A DNA stretch of 64,000 bases from Acinetobacter variabilis (GTDB taxonomy: Bacteria; Pseudomonadota; Gammaproteobacteria; Pseudomonadales; Moraxellaceae). The number at the start of each line of letters is the position of its first letter. Position 1 is the stretch's first letter. The position numbers and the translations under genes were made by a program. The DNA lies in the NCBI RefSeq assembly GCF_000369625.1, contig NZ_KB850113.1, forward strand, positions 389,504-453,503. The letters are read 5' to 3'. This document shows, piece after piece, positions 35,064-45,574 of the stretch. Under the pieces are notes generated by a model. The model was given only the letters and a program-made list of their open reading frames with translations, was not told the DNA's origin and did not search any database.

Positions 35064-35723
35064 TTATTGATCCGCCACCAAAGTGTCAAGCAGGTGAGGT
35101 GCGAGTTTGTTTAAAATATAGCAAAACAGTTCCGCAGTCTTTTGCGTATCGTATAACGCAGAGTGTGCTTCTTTGCCATCAAACTCAATCCCGGCTTGAA
35201 TACAAGATTTAGCCAGAACCGTTTGACCGAACATCACCGCACTTAAAGTCACGGTATCAAACACAGAAAAACTGTGGAACGGGTTCTGGTTTTTGGTTCC
35301 GGTACGGGCAATTGCGGCCTGTACAAAGCCCAAATCAAAATGCGCATTATGACCGACCAAAACGGCATGCGTACAATCTTGCTGACGACGCACTTCATTG
35401 ACTGATTTAAAAATACGTTTTAACGCGGTTTTTTCATCTTCAGCCATCGCGATCCGCATCGGATTTGACGGGTCAATCCCGATAAATTCCAAAGAGCGGC
35501 GATCCAGGTTGGCACCTTCGAAAGGATTGATATGTGCATGGTAAGCTTCACCAGGCACAAACTGACCATCTTCATTATAAACAATTGGAATGGCCGCAAT
35601 TTCTAACAAGGCATCAGTCTGTGCATTAAAGCCTGCTGTTTCAACATCGACAACAACAGGCAAAAATCCACGGAAACGCTGACCAATGACTGGAAGAGTT
35701 TCATTTGTCACATTTTTCTCCAT
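35064..35723 (-). CDS. rnt: Ribonuclease T
   Basis: 219 aa, DEDD exonuclease. [24 protein letters not shown] provides the first Asp-x-Glu, [14 protein letters not shown] the second Asp and [15 protein letters not shown] the His/Asp pair. RNase T trims 3' ends of tRNA and other stable RNAs and turns over tRNA CCA ends. Its start lies 16 bases inside the end of pyrC, giving an overlapping operon. A tRNA-Glu follows its stop directly. Confidence 0.95.
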   Translation of the reverse strand: MEKNVTNETLPVIGQRFRGFLPVVVDVETAGFNAQTDALLEIAAIPIVYNEDGQFVPGEAYHAHINPFEGANLDRRSLEFIGIDPSNPMRIAMAEDEKTALKRIFKSVNEVRRQQDCTHAVLVGHNAHFDLGFVQAAIARTGTKNQNPFHSFSVFDTVTLSAVMFGQTVLAKSCIQAGIEFDGKEAHSALYDTQKTAELFCYILNKLAPHLLDTLVADQ

Positions 35724-36742
35724 TGAATGGTTTTTCCTGCATATAGCGGAACGATTTGTTCACCATCCAAGTAGTCTAGACTTTCAGGAATAATTTGATC
35801 TTCTTTGACCAGCGTAATGGTTTTGGTATTACGTGGGAGGCCGTAGAAATCTGCACCAAAGTGGCTGGCAAAACCTTCTAGACGGTCGATTTTACCTACT
35901 TGATCAAAGGCCTGAGCATATAACTCAATTGCAGTCGGTGCACTATAGCATCCTGCGCAGCCACACGCATTTTCTTTGGCATTTTTTGAGTGCGGCGCAC
36001 TGTCAGTGCCTAAGAAAAATTTAGGATTACCGCTCGTTGCTACTTCAAGCAACGTTTGCTGATGCGTCTGACGTTTTAAAATTGGCAGGCAATAAAAGTG
36101 CGGCTTGATCCCACCAACCAGCATATCATTACGGTTAAACAGTAAATGCTGTGGAGTAATGGTCGCAGCCACATTACGATCCTGTTCCAGCACGAAATTA
36201 GCTGCTTCGCTGGTAGTAATGTGTTCTAGAACCAGTTTCAATTTCGGGAACTGTTTCAGTAACGGTGCTAATACTTCATCTAGGAAGCGTTTTTCACGGT
36301 CAAAAATATCGACATGATTATGCGTCACTTCACCATGCAGCAATAAAGGCACCTGATGCTCTTCGAGTTGTTCAATGACTGAATATACTTTACGAATGTC
36401 GCTTACACCGCTATCCGAGTTGGTGGTTGCGCCAGCAGGGTAAAGTTTAATGGCATTGACATGCTCAGAATCTTTAATCTTTTGGACTTCACTTGGAGAG
36501 GTATTATCTGTGAAATACAGCACCATGCGTGGATCAAAATCGCTACCTTCAGGAACATGCGCCATAATACGTTCACGGTAGCTTAATGCTTCTTCCACAG
36601 TTTTAACTGGGGGAACAAGATTCGGCATACAGATTGCGCGGGAAAACTGTTTGGCTAGATCAGGAACGGTGCGTTGCAGAGCGAGACCATCACGCAAGTG
36701 GGCATGCCAGTCGTCTGGCTGGAGAAGGGTAATCGTATTCAA
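35708..36742 (-). CDS. pyrC: Dihydroorotase
   Basis: 344 aa, type II (E. coli-like) amidohydrolase. The zinc motif [32 protein letters not shown] with the carbamylated Lys, [15 protein letters not shown] and GTDSAPH are all present. It makes dihydroorotate from carbamoyl-aspartate in pyrimidine synthesis. The start codon appears to be TTG at 36740-36742, since the family's N-terminus ([15 protein letters not shown]) begins exactly there and no ATG fits. TTG may keep expression low. It overlaps rnt by 16 bases. Confidence 0.95.
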   Translation of the reverse strand: MNTITLLQPDDWHAHLRDGLALQRTVPDLAKQFSRAICMPNLVPPVKTVEEALSYRERIMAHVPEGSDFDPRMVLYFTDNTSPSEVQKIKDSEHVNAIKLYPAGATTNSDSGVSDIRKVYSVIEQLEEHQVPLLLHGEVTHNHVDIFDREKRFLDEVLAPLLKQFPKLKLVLEHITTSEAANFVLEQDRNVAATITPQHLLFNRNDMLVGGIKPHFYCLPILKRQTHQQTLLEVATSGNPKFFLGTDSAPHSKNAKENACGCAGCYSAPTAIELYAQAFDQVGKIDRLEGFASHFGADFYGLPRNTKTITLVKEDQIIPESLDYLDGEQIVPLYAGKTIQWRKM

Positions 36743-36894
36743 GGCGAATTCAATCGGAGAAATAAAACAAATGATAATGCATCTATGCCCAAAATGGTAA
36801 CGAGAAATATATACAAAATAAGGGATATCTATAAATTAATTTATAAAAGTATGATATTTTAAAATTAATAAAAAAATTACATAATTACTTGGCA

Positions 36895-38166
36895 ATGGAA
36901 TACAAGTACAATCTAGCAAAATTGCAAGATGAAAAAGAAAAAATAGAAGAATTAATCACACGGCAAAGTCAGCGTGTAGGTTCGATTTTCCCTCAGAATC
37001 TGGAACAGGAGTTCTGGAGCAAAAACCTGGAGCGGGCACGTAAACATGTCGAAAAATATGTTTGGGCAGGTGTACTGACCTATTTTATTTTTCTGCTCGT
37101 TATGGTTCCAACGGACTACTGGATTATCGATTCACAATATTTCGTACAAGATTTTGTGCGCTGTATGCTGGGGCTGATCAATGGTAGTCTAGCTTTACTT
37201 GCTTTTTATTTCTTCTCCTGTCTACCTAAAATCAAACGCTTTTTTCCGCAAGCTTCCATGCTGCTGATGTTCTGGATGATAGTCTCGACCTCCTATCTGA
37301 CCATGTCCATTCAAACAGTAAGCTTGCAACATCAGTCGATGGCGATCATCACCATTATCTACATTCTGGGTTATATTCTGACCGGAGTAAAACCTTTACA
37401 GATGTTAATCACGGGGTTATTTGCTGCACTTTGTACAGTCTGGCTGTTATCCATATTATCGATCGACTTTAATGCGCTGGTCTTGGGACGGATTCTGATC
37501 GGCAGTAGCCTATTGGGATGTGTGATTAGTTATATGCTTTTTGCCCGTGAGCGAATGATTTTTCTCTATACTATGCGGGCCAGAATCAGTGAGAAAATTC
37601 AGCGGATTCATACCACAGAATTACTGCATTTAAGCCAGCATGATGAACTGACCAAAATCTCTAATCGACGAACTTTCGATGAAACACTGGATATCTTTTT
37701 TGAACGTTCCCGTCGTAATCAGCATGCTTTGGCGATTTTGTTTATCGATGTCGATCACTTTAAAAACTATAACGATTTTTATGGACATCAAAAAGGGGAC
37801 GATGTCATTTCCAGTATTGCCTTTACCATTAAAAATGCGATCCGGCATATGGACTTTGTGGCCCGTTATGGTGGTGAAGAGTTTGTGGTACTGCTTCCAG
37901 AAACTGATGCGCATGGCGCCTATGCAGTGGCTTCCAATATCTTTAATGCAATTGAGCGTCTGGAAATTCCGCATGAGAAATCTGGTGTAGCTAACCATAT
38001 CACCATCAGTTTGGGCATTACCGTTTATCGTGGTGAATACTTCATTGATAAGGATGCTTTGTTGGGAATTGCCGATCAGGCGTTGTATCGAGCCAAACAG
38101 CTAGGACGGAATCAGATTTATTATCAGTCGATCCGCACTGCAAATCCAAACAGTGTGAATACCTAA
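36895..38166 (+). CDS. Membrane-bound diguanylate cyclase (GGDEF)
   Basis: About 423 aa. A cytosolic N-terminal helix is followed by six hydrophobic segments (about residues 60-230), then a GGDEF domain. HDELTKISNRRTFDE, FIDVDHFKNYNDFYGHQKGDDV and ARYGGEEFVVLLPETD show an intact active site. RHMD five residues before GGEEF is an intact inhibitory I-site. It should make cyclic di-GMP from GTP, favouring attachment over motility. The sensing membrane part is unclassified. ATG at 36895 was chosen over a TTG two codons earlier; neither has a good ribosome-binding site. Monocistronic with a terminator. Confidence 0.92.
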   Translation: MEYKYNLAKLQDEKEKIEELITRQSQRVGSIFPQNLEQEFWSKNLERARKHVEKYVWAGVLTYFIFLLVMVPTDYWIIDSQYFVQDFVRCMLGLINGSLALLAFYFFSCLPKIKRFFPQASMLLMFWMIVSTSYLTMSIQTVSLQHQSMAIITIIYILGYILTGVKPLQMLITGLFAALCTVWLLSILSIDFNALVLGRILIGSSLLGCVISYMLFARERMIFLYTMRARISEKIQRIHTTELLHLSQHDELTKISNRRTFDETLDIFFERSRRNQHALAILFIDVDHFKNYNDFYGHQKGDDVISSIAFTIKNAIRHMDFVARYGGEEFVVLLPETDAHGAYAVASNIFNAIERLEIPHEKSGVANHITISLGITVYRGEYFIDKDALLGIADQALYRAKQLGRNQIYYQSIRTANPNSVNT

Positions 38167-38177
38167 ATCGAATCTAT

Positions 38178-38208
38178 AAAAAAACCGCTCAGATGAGCGG
38201 TTTTTTTG
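38178..38208. terminator. Bidirectional terminator
   Basis: AAAAAACCGCTCA-GA-TGAGCGGTTTTTTT hairpin between the convergent diguanylate cyclase and argG genes. Confidence 0.9.
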
Positions 38209-38220
38209 ACCTTAACAAAC

Positions 38221-39567
<1,347 letters not shown>

Positions 39568-39807
39568 TCATCCTAATGATATGAAATAGGCACGCCAGAA
39601 GTGGTGGCCTGAAAAAACACATATTGCGTCAATTGTATCATTATTTTATTTAGGTTTGCTTTAGAAAAGAAAAACTCGTTTCAAAATCTTGATTCAATAG
39701 GCTTAGATAATCATAAAATTACCGTATTTTTGACAAATGCTTAAAAAATAGGAAAATCTGGGAAGATTCAATAACATCATTAAAAAAACATCTTCAGGAT
39801 AGCCCTC

Positions 39808-40161
39808 ATGAGCCCAAATATTCCTCCTTTACCTAATCTGCAACCGGCTGCCAAAAATGAAACCCTGTCGATTGTGCATGGAATCTATGCCGGTTTGCTG
39901 GTTTTTAGTACGGTTGCATTTTTATATCTGGAATATCAGCAGTCGACGATTTCCATGTTGAGTCTGGTTATTGTGTTGCTACTTTTGGCTGTGCTGATTG
40001 TTTTGAATATTCAGGCCTGTCTCAAGGTAAAACAGGGCAATGGTTCAGGACACACCTTGTCCAGAATTATGGCGATCCTGATGCTGCTCAGTTTTCCCAT
40101 TGGTACAGTACTCGGTGTAATTGCCTTATGGAAATCGAGCAAAAATCAATGGCAGCAATAA
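39808..40161 (+). CDS. Small multi-pass membrane protein, unknown
   Basis: 117 aa. A short Pro-rich N-terminus (MSPNIPPLPNLQP) is followed by three hydrophobic helices: GIYAGLLVFSTVAFLYL, LSLVIVLLLLAVLIVL and IMAILMLLSFPIGTVLGVIALW. It ends in a Lys/Gln tail. AGGATAG nine bases before the ATG is a good ribosome-binding site. The last helix, with FPIGTVLGVIALW, resembles small DUF4064/DUF4870-like proteins. Function unknown. Confidence 0.7.
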   Translation: MSPNIPPLPNLQPAAKNETLSIVHGIYAGLLVFSTVAFLYLEYQQSTISMLSLVIVLLLLAVLIVLNIQACLKVKQGNGSGHTLSRIMAILMLLSFPIGTVLGVIALWKSSKNQWQQ

Positions 40162-40308
40162 ATTCACCATTAAGGTACGGCATAAATATCACAATTGGTA
40201 TTTGTGCCTGAGAAAGCGGACCTGATAGTCATAAAAAGCCTCTAAAAATCAGTTAAAGTACATGGATAAGATTTAAGCTTTTAGCCAAATAAGAATCAGG
40301 GATATTTT

Positions 40309-42345
40309 ATGACAACGACGCGCTATGCAAATATTTTAAAACCATTACATCTGGGTTTCACCACGATTAAAAACCGTGTGGTGATGGGATCAATGCATAC
40401 GGGCTTGGAAGATCGGTTTTATAATTATCCTAAACTGGCAGCTTATTTTGGTGAACGTGCCAAAGGTGGTGTGGGTCTCCTGATTACTGGCGGGATTTCA
40501 CCTAACCGTCAGGGCTGGTTATTGCCTGCTGGTGGAACGATGAATACCTTGGGTGATGTTGCACCGCACCGACTGGTTACGCATGCCGTGCATAAGCATG
40601 GGGCCAAGATTCTGTTGCAAATTTTGCATGCCGGACGTTATGGCTATCAGCCTTTTGTAGTATCTGCGAGCCCGATCAAATCGCCAATTTCACCTTTTAA
40701 ACCACGTCAGATGTCTGAAAACCAGATTCTGGATACGGTTCAGGACTATGTTAAAACTGCAAAACTGGCTAAAAAAGCGGGCTATGACGGCGTGGAAATC
40801 ATGGGATCTGAAGGGTATTTGATTAACCAGTTTTTAAGCCGTCACGTCAATCAGCGTACTGATCGCTGGGGTGGAGAAATTGAAAACCGCATGCGTTTTG
40901 CGGTGGAGATTGTTAAAGCAATCCGTGCTGAAATTGGTGAAAAATTTATTATCTGTTTCCGCTTGTCCTTGCTAGATCTGGTGCATGATGGCAATACTAT
41001 GCAGGAAGTGATTACAGTGGCTAAAGCACTAGAGAAGGCTGGAATAACTTTGCTGAATACCGGTATTGGCTGGCATGAAGCACGTATTCCGACGATTGTC
41101 ACTTCAGTTCCTCGTGCTGCATTCGTAGATTACACCGCAGAAGTCAAAAAGCATGTTACTGTTCCAGTCATTGCATCGAACCGGATTAATATGCCAGAAA
41201 CTGCTGAAGCGATTTTGGCATCGGGTCAGGCAGATATGGTGCAAATGGCACGCCCACTATTGGCAGATGCATTCTGGGTGAATAAGACAGCAACCAATCG
41301 TGTTGATGAAATTAATACCTGTATCGCCTGTAATCAGGCCTGTCTGGATCATACATTTAAAAATAAACGCGCTACCTGTTTAGTGAATCCACGTGCTGGT
41401 TATGAAACCGAACTGGTTTATGTCAAAACCAAAAAGCCTAAAGGGATTGCCGTGGTGGGTGGTGGTGTGGCAGGTTTATCCGCAGCCACAGTCGCTGCCA
41501 GCCGCGGTCATGATGTGACTTTGTTTGAAGCTACTAGTGAAGTGGGTGGGCAATTTAATCTGGCCAAAGTGATTCCAGGCAAAGAAGAATTCCATGAAAC
41601 CATTCGCTATTTTAAAGTACAACTGGAAAAAACTGGGGTAGATGTCCGTTTAAATACTCGAGTGAATCGGGAGCAATTGGAACGCGAAGGTTTTGATGAA
41701 GTCATTGTTGCTACGGGCGTTGTTCCGCGTGAATTGAAAATTGCCGGTAGTGATGCACCTCAAGTTCTGTCTTATGCTGAAGTATTGCGCGGTGCACCAG
41801 TAGGAGATCGTGTCGCGGTCATTGGTGCCGGTGGAATCGGTTTTGATGTATCAGAATTTTTATTAAAGCCCCCGCATCAGCCGCAACCACAACCTGTAGA
41901 TGAATGGAAACGGGAGTGGGGTGTAGATCTGCATGCTAATTATGTAAGTGAAGGCGGACTGCAGCCAGCAGAACTCGAGCCACCAGTCCGGGAAATTTAT
42001 TTATTACAGCGTAAAACTACTGCTTTAGGAGCAGGTTTGGGTAAAACCACAGGTTGGGTTCATCGTGCCCAACTAAAAAAACATGGCGTGCGCATGTTAC
42101 GCGGCGTGCACTATAAATCGATCACGGATGAAGGTTTGTGGATTGAAGTGGATGGGCATGATCAGTTGCTGCGTGTAGATACGGTCGTCGTTTGTGCTGG
42201 TCAGGAGTCAGTCAAAGATGTCATGCCTTCAGAGGGTCAAAAGACTTTAGCGAATTACCATATTATTGGTGGAGCAAAGCTGGCTGCTGAGCTGGATGCC
42301 AAGCGTGCAATTCGTGAAGGGGCAGAATTGGCAGCAAAATTGTAA
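40309..42345 (+). CDS. fadH: NADPH-dependent 2,4-dienoyl-CoA reductase
   Basis: 678 aa. The N-terminal Old-Yellow-Enzyme-like FMN barrel (NRVVMGSMHTGLED, HAGRYGYQ, SEGYLINQFLSRHVNQRTD) is followed by the 4Fe-4S cluster CIACNQAC with a fourth Cys 12 residues later. The FAD/NADPH domains follow (VVGGGVAGLSAA near 383, VIGAGGIGFDVSEFL). It reduces 2,4-dienoyl-CoA in the breakdown of unsaturated fatty acids. The length fits E. coli FadH. A palindrome or FadR site was not seen. Single-gene unit. Confidence 0.95.
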   Translation: MTTTRYANILKPLHLGFTTIKNRVVMGSMHTGLEDRFYNYPKLAAYFGERAKGGVGLLITGGISPNRQGWLLPAGGTMNTLGDVAPHRLVTHAVHKHGAKILLQILHAGRYGYQPFVVSASPIKSPISPFKPRQMSENQILDTVQDYVKTAKLAKKAGYDGVEIMGSEGYLINQFLSRHVNQRTDRWGGEIENRMRFAVEIVKAIRAEIGEKFIICFRLSLLDLVHDGNTMQEVITVAKALEKAGITLLNTGIGWHEARIPTIVTSVPRAAFVDYTAEVKKHVTVPVIASNRINMPETAEAILASGQADMVQMARPLLADAFWVNKTATNRVDEINTCIACNQACLDHTFKNKRATCLVNPRAGYETELVYVKTKKPKGIAVVGGGVAGLSAATVAASRGHDVTLFEATSEVGGQFNLAKVIPGKEEFHETIRYFKVQLEKTGVDVRLNTRVNREQLEREGFDEVIVATGVVPRELKIAGSDAPQVLSYAEVLRGAPVGDRVAVIGAGGIGFDVSEFLLKPPHQPQPQPVDEWKREWGVDLHANYVSEGGLQPAELEPPVREIYLLQRKTTALGAGLGKTTGWVHRAQLKKHGVRMLRGVHYKSITDEGLWIEVDGHDQLLRVDTVVVCAGQESVKDVMPSEGQKTLANYHIIGGAKLAAELDAKRAIREGAELAAKL

Positions 42346-42431
42346 GGATTTGATGAAACTATATGCAGTTGATGAGATTCACTGTAATTTTCACTTGTCA
42401 GTCGCCTAAAAGCTCCGTATTATTGCGCACA

Positions 42432-42523
42432 TGGAAGCGTGGCAGAGCGGTTTAATGCACCGGTCTTGAAAACCGACGAGGGCTTATACCCCTCCGTGAG
42501 TTCGAATCTCACCGCTTCCGCCA
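42432..42523 (+). tRNA. tRNA-Ser (TGA)
   Basis: 92 bases with encoded CCA. The acceptor stem is GGAAGCG/CGCTTCC, the anticodon loop CTTGAAA gives anticodon TGA, a long variable arm (GAGGGCTTATACCCCTC) is typical of Ser tRNAs, and the T-arm is GAGTTCGAATCTC. It decodes UCA-type Ser codons. The accessory island begins just after it, but no duplicated 3' end of the tRNA was found on the far side. Confidence 0.97.
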
Positions 42524-42531
42524 AATATCTT

Positions 42532-42567
42532 AATAAGCCCTTGTTTTTACAAGGGCTTATTTTTTAT
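42532..42567 (+). terminator. Terminator of tRNA-Ser
   Basis: AATAAGCCCTTG-TTTTTA-CAAGGGCTTATT followed by TTTT. Its right arm and T tract are part of a 21-base tandem repeat running into the IS element. Confidence 0.88.
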
Positions 42568-42595
42568 CGGCTTTGGCTTATTTTTTATCGGCTTT
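42554..42595. repeat. Perfect 21-bp tandem duplication at the IS junction
   Basis: Two back-to-back copies (42554-42574 and 42575-42595) of GGCTTA-T6-ATC-GGCTTT occur. Each ends in GGCTTT, the first six bases of the IS inverted repeat, and begins in the tRNA-Ser terminator. This suggests slippage or an aborted insertion event at the IS end. Confidence 0.85.
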
Positions 42596-43630
42596 GTTGC
42601 ACAAAGAATTAAAAGTAAAGATTTCTCATATCTACTCAAATTTAAGTGACAACTCGGGTATGTGGTCTGCCTAACTCCGTAAATTTATTTAATACTGCCA
42701 CACGTGCATGAATCTCATTGACTTGGCTTTGAAAATTTCTCCCACTGAGTTTATCCCCCAACAATTTGATGCAATGCATCTTGGTTTCAACCAACCTTCG
42801 CCGATGATAGCCTGACCATTTCTTCCAAATAGTTCTTCCTAAACGCTTAACTATTCGAAGCAATTCATTGCGTTCTAGCGAGCCCATCTTTTTATCTTTC
42901 GATGGCTTCGCATTTTTTCTTAGTGGAATCACTGCTTGTGCTTGCCGATCCACAATGACCTGTCGGCACTGTTTAGTATCATAAGCTCCGTCGGTATACA
43001 CGGAATCAACTCTCTCATCTTCTGGAATCTGAGCAAGTAAATGGCCAAGCACCTGTGAATCACTCACATTGTTGGTGGTTGTGAGCTGAACTGCCCGTAT
43101 TTGAAGTGTTTCAGCATATATACCAATATGAAGTTTGCGCCATTGTTGACGATATTCAGGCTGATGTTTCTTTCGTTTCCATTCACCTTCACCTATAAAC
43201 TTTAAGCCAGTAGAGTCGACAAGCAGATGTAGTCCATTACTACTTTTTTGATAGCTAATCGTAATATCAATACGCTGTTGTCGTCTATAAATTGTAGTGT
43301 AGTCTGGCGCTACCCAATTTAACACACAAAGATGGATGAGACTTTGAACAAAGCCAGTGACCATACGTAAGGACAATCGAAAGAGAAATTTAATCATTAG
43401 GCAACATTGGATAGCTGTGTCGGAGTAGTTTGATTTCGTCCTTGTTTGCCTTTTGATGGAGCATACCATTGCGTAGCAGGATCAAACCAAATGGCAATAT
43501 TTCCACGATTAATGAGTGCTCGGTTATATGAAGACCAATTGGTTGTACGATAAATTTTAGGTGTAAGCTTATTCATTTGAAAATTATATTGTGGAATAAG
43601 CCTTTAAAGATAGGTTTGTGTAACAAAGCC
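42590..43630 (-). mobile_element. IS5-family element, IS903 group, decayed
   Basis: Terminal inverted repeats GGCTTTGTTGCACAAA (left) and, on the other strand, GGCTTTGTTACACAAA (right) bound 1041 bp with one minus-strand transposase gene. Ends of this type, the length and the transposase match the IS903 group of IS5, which makes 9-bp target duplications. The 9 bases on each side do not match (only ATC is common), so one flank has been deleted or rearranged. The transposase is frameshifted, so this copy is not autonomous. Confidence 0.85.
42642..43576 (-). pseudogene. IS5/IS903-group transposase, frameshifted
   Basis: The gene starts at the ATG at 43576 (MNKLTPKIYRTTNWSSYNRAL, like IS903 NWSTYNKAL). 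It leaves frame after GKQGRNQT, around 43430, where one base appears to be missing compared with the usual GRNQTYSDTAI. The second frame then carries the rest: LLVDSTGLKFIGEGEWK (first Asp), YTDGAYDTKQCR (second Asp) and RRRLVETKMHCIK (Glu). Restored length would be about 311 aa. An extra Thr in LTTTNNVSD is also visible. No functional full-length protein is expected unless ribosomes shift frame. Confidence 0.82.
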
Positions 43631-43644
43631 ATCCTAAACTTAAA

Positions 43645-43806
43645 ATGTACAATCGAGAGATTAATACAAGAAGAATCGGGATTAAGTACGTATTTGGTCG
43701 CCTTAAGACCTTTGAAATTCTGGCTGACCATTATCGAAATAGATGCAAAAGACTTGGTCTGAGATTTATTTTAATCACTGGAATTTACAATATGGGATTG
43801 AGTTAA
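43645..43806 (+). pseudogene. C-terminal remnant of another IS5-family transposase
   Basis: About 53 codons read REINTRRIGIKYVFGRLKTFEIL followed by RNRCKRLGLRFILITGIYNMGL. This is the end of a DDE transposase of a different IS5 subgroup (compare the usual VIEHVNRRLKxFxIL, YRNRRKRFGLRFNLIAGIYN). The catalytic Glu is replaced: the usual IEH reads IKY. Everything upstream was removed where the IS903-type element ends at 43630. Confidence 0.75.
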
Positions 43807-43882
43807 AAATCACTTATGAAAGTGATCCACTATTGGTATCTTATTTGCAATAAAGCTTTTAATAAATCGTATTAATATTTAT

Positions 43883-43916
43883 GTGTCATCTTACTGAAAT
43901 ATCCGCTGTGTATGGT
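43883..43916 (+). promoter_or_regulatory. Candidate PhoB box and promoter before the alkaline phosphatase operon
   Basis: GTGTCAT (43883-43889), four bases, then CTGAAAT (43894-43900) fits the PhoB direct repeat CTGTCAT-N4-CTGTCAT with 6/7 and 5/7 matches. TATGGT at 43911 lies ten bases further, the expected place for a -10 box in a PhoB-activated promoter lacking a -35. The site lies 28 bases before the preferred start at 43944, which argues against the upstream in-frame ATG at 43881. Confidence 0.5.
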
Positions 43917-43943
43917 CCAGCTATATTAAGATGGGTTGATGCC

Positions 43944-45560
43944 ATGATCTGTTCTCTTGAAAAATTCCAATTAAAAACAATCAGCGTGGCATGTATAAGT
44001 TTCAGCGCTATATTGCTTACTGCTTGTCAAAGTACGACGATAACGCGAAATCAACAGGCCAATACAGCACAACAGCTCCAACAAGAAAAAGTCCAACAAC
44101 CGAAACGTGTGGTCTTTTTCTTGGGTGATGGTATGGGCATTACCACGCTTACCGCTTCACGTATTTATGCTGTTGGTGAAGATGGTCAGTTGGCGATTGA
44201 TCGGCTGCCTGAGTCGGCCTTTGTTCGTACCTTTTCTGAGGATGCACAAGTCACTGACAGCGCACCTTCGATGGGCGCATATATGACTGGTGTGAAGATG
44301 AAAAACGAGGTGATCTCGATGCAGACAGGGACAATTGCAGTTGAACCTGACTCAGTAGGGAATAACCAATGCGCGACTAACCCACAAAACCAAAATAAGC
44401 AAAACACACAGACTTTACTCGAATTAGCCAAAGCAAAGGGTTGGGGGACAGGGGTTGTGACCACGACGCGGATCACGCATGCCACGCCTGCATCGACTTA
44501 TGCGCATATATGCCACCGTGATGCTGAAAATGACATTGCATCACAGTTGGTCCCGAGTTCAAAAGGCGATGATTATCAACGCTATAACCTCAAACTTAAA
44601 GATGGGGTCGATGTGGTTTTAGGTGGAGGTAAGCGTCAATTTTTGCCTAAAGATGCAGGTGGAGAACGTACTGATGGGCGCAATCTAATTACCGAGATGC
44701 AAAAGGCAGGCTACAGGGTGGTTTTTGATAAAAACCAACTCTCCCAGGTGCGACTGGAGAAAAATGAAAAATTATTGGGTTTATTTAATCACAGCCATTT
44801 AAATTACGACTTGGATCGCACCAAGAAAAACTTGGCAGAGCCGAGTCTCAAGCAAATGACGCTGTCTGCTTTAGACATCCTGACGCAAAATAAAAAAGGT
44901 TTTTTCCTGATGGTGGAGGGCGGGCGTATAGATCATGCGCTGCATGACACCAATGCCAAGCGCGCATTACAAGACACGATTGCCTTAAATGATGCTTTAG
45001 AAGCAACCATTCAAAAGCTTAAACGAAGTGATCCTGAACTTAAAAATACACTGATTGTAATCACAGCCGACCATGATCACACCTTGGTTTTAAATGGTTA
45101 TGCCAAGCGCACAGGAAAATACGTCGAAGGTAAGGAAACCAGCGTGCTTGGATTGGTAAAAAATTATGACCAAGCGGGCTTTGCTCAAGATATTCATGGT
45201 CAACCTTATCCGATTATCGGTTTTGGTACGGGCAAAAAACGTCCCACTCAAAACCGTATGGATGACTTGGTACTGAACTTAAAAGACACTGATGTCTGTC
45301 ATCCTGTACAAGGGCCAAAGGCACCGCAAGGTGAAAAATATAGTTTCACCTATCCTTTGGCTGAAACGGGTTGGTGTACGGGCACTGCTGCGGATGATTT
45401 CCAACAAGAAGCTGTGATTCAAACGGGCTATAAAGATAAAGAAACACATGGCGGTGCAGATGTGTTTTTAGGTGCAATTGGTCAGGGAGCCGATCAGTTC
45501 TCAGGTAGCCTTGAAAATATTGAGGTCAATCACCTCATTCGTAAGATCATAGGCTTATAG
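43944..45560 (+). CDS. Alkaline phosphatase, PhoA family, lipoprotein (copy 1)
   Basis: About 538 aa. A signal peptide ends in the lipobox LLTAC, predicting a lipidated Cys at residue 28 and envelope anchoring. The catalytic core is complete: FFLGDGMGI (metal Asp), DSAPSMGAYMTG with the nucleophilic Ser near residue 108, HATPASTYAHICHRD, VEGGRIDHALHDTNAKRAL, ITADHDH and ETHGGADVFLG. It cleaves phosphate monoesters using zinc and magnesium. ATG at 43944 was preferred over 43881 because the signal peptide starts there and a PhoB-like site lies between them. The second phosphatase gene starts 14 bases after its stop. Confidence 0.92.
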   Translation: MICSLEKFQLKTISVACISFSAILLTACQSTTITRNQQANTAQQLQQEKVQQPKRVVFFLGDGMGITTLTASRIYAVGEDGQLAIDRLPESAFVRTFSEDAQVTDSAPSMGAYMTGVKMKNEVISMQTGTIAVEPDSVGNNQCATNPQNQNKQNTQTLLELAKAKGWGTGVVTTTRITHATPASTYAHICHRDAENDIASQLVPSSKGDDYQRYNLKLKDGVDVVLGGGKRQFLPKDAGGERTDGRNLITEMQKAGYRVVFDKNQLSQVRLEKNEKLLGLFNHSHLNYDLDRTKKNLAEPSLKQMTLSALDILTQNKKGFFLMVEGGRIDHALHDTNAKRALQDTIALNDALEATIQKLKRSDPELKNTLIVITADHDHTLVLNGYAKRTGKYVEGKETSVLGLVKNYDQAGFAQDIHGQPYPIIGFGTGKKRPTQNRMDDLVLNLKDTDVCHPVQGPKAPQGEKYSFTYPLAETGWCTGTAADDFQQEAVIQTGYKDKETHGGADVFLGAIGQGADQFSGSLENIEVNHLIRKIIGL

Positions 45561-45574
45561 CAGAGGGATATCAC

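Noticed and set aside
42587..43633. ATC as a 3-bp target duplication of the IS903-type element
   Set aside because: The group makes 9-bp duplications and the flanks differ beyond three bases, so the match is probably chance.
43881..43943. Upstream ATG as start of the first alkaline phosphatase
   Set aside because: A PhoB-like promoter lies within it and the signal peptide starts at the later ATG.
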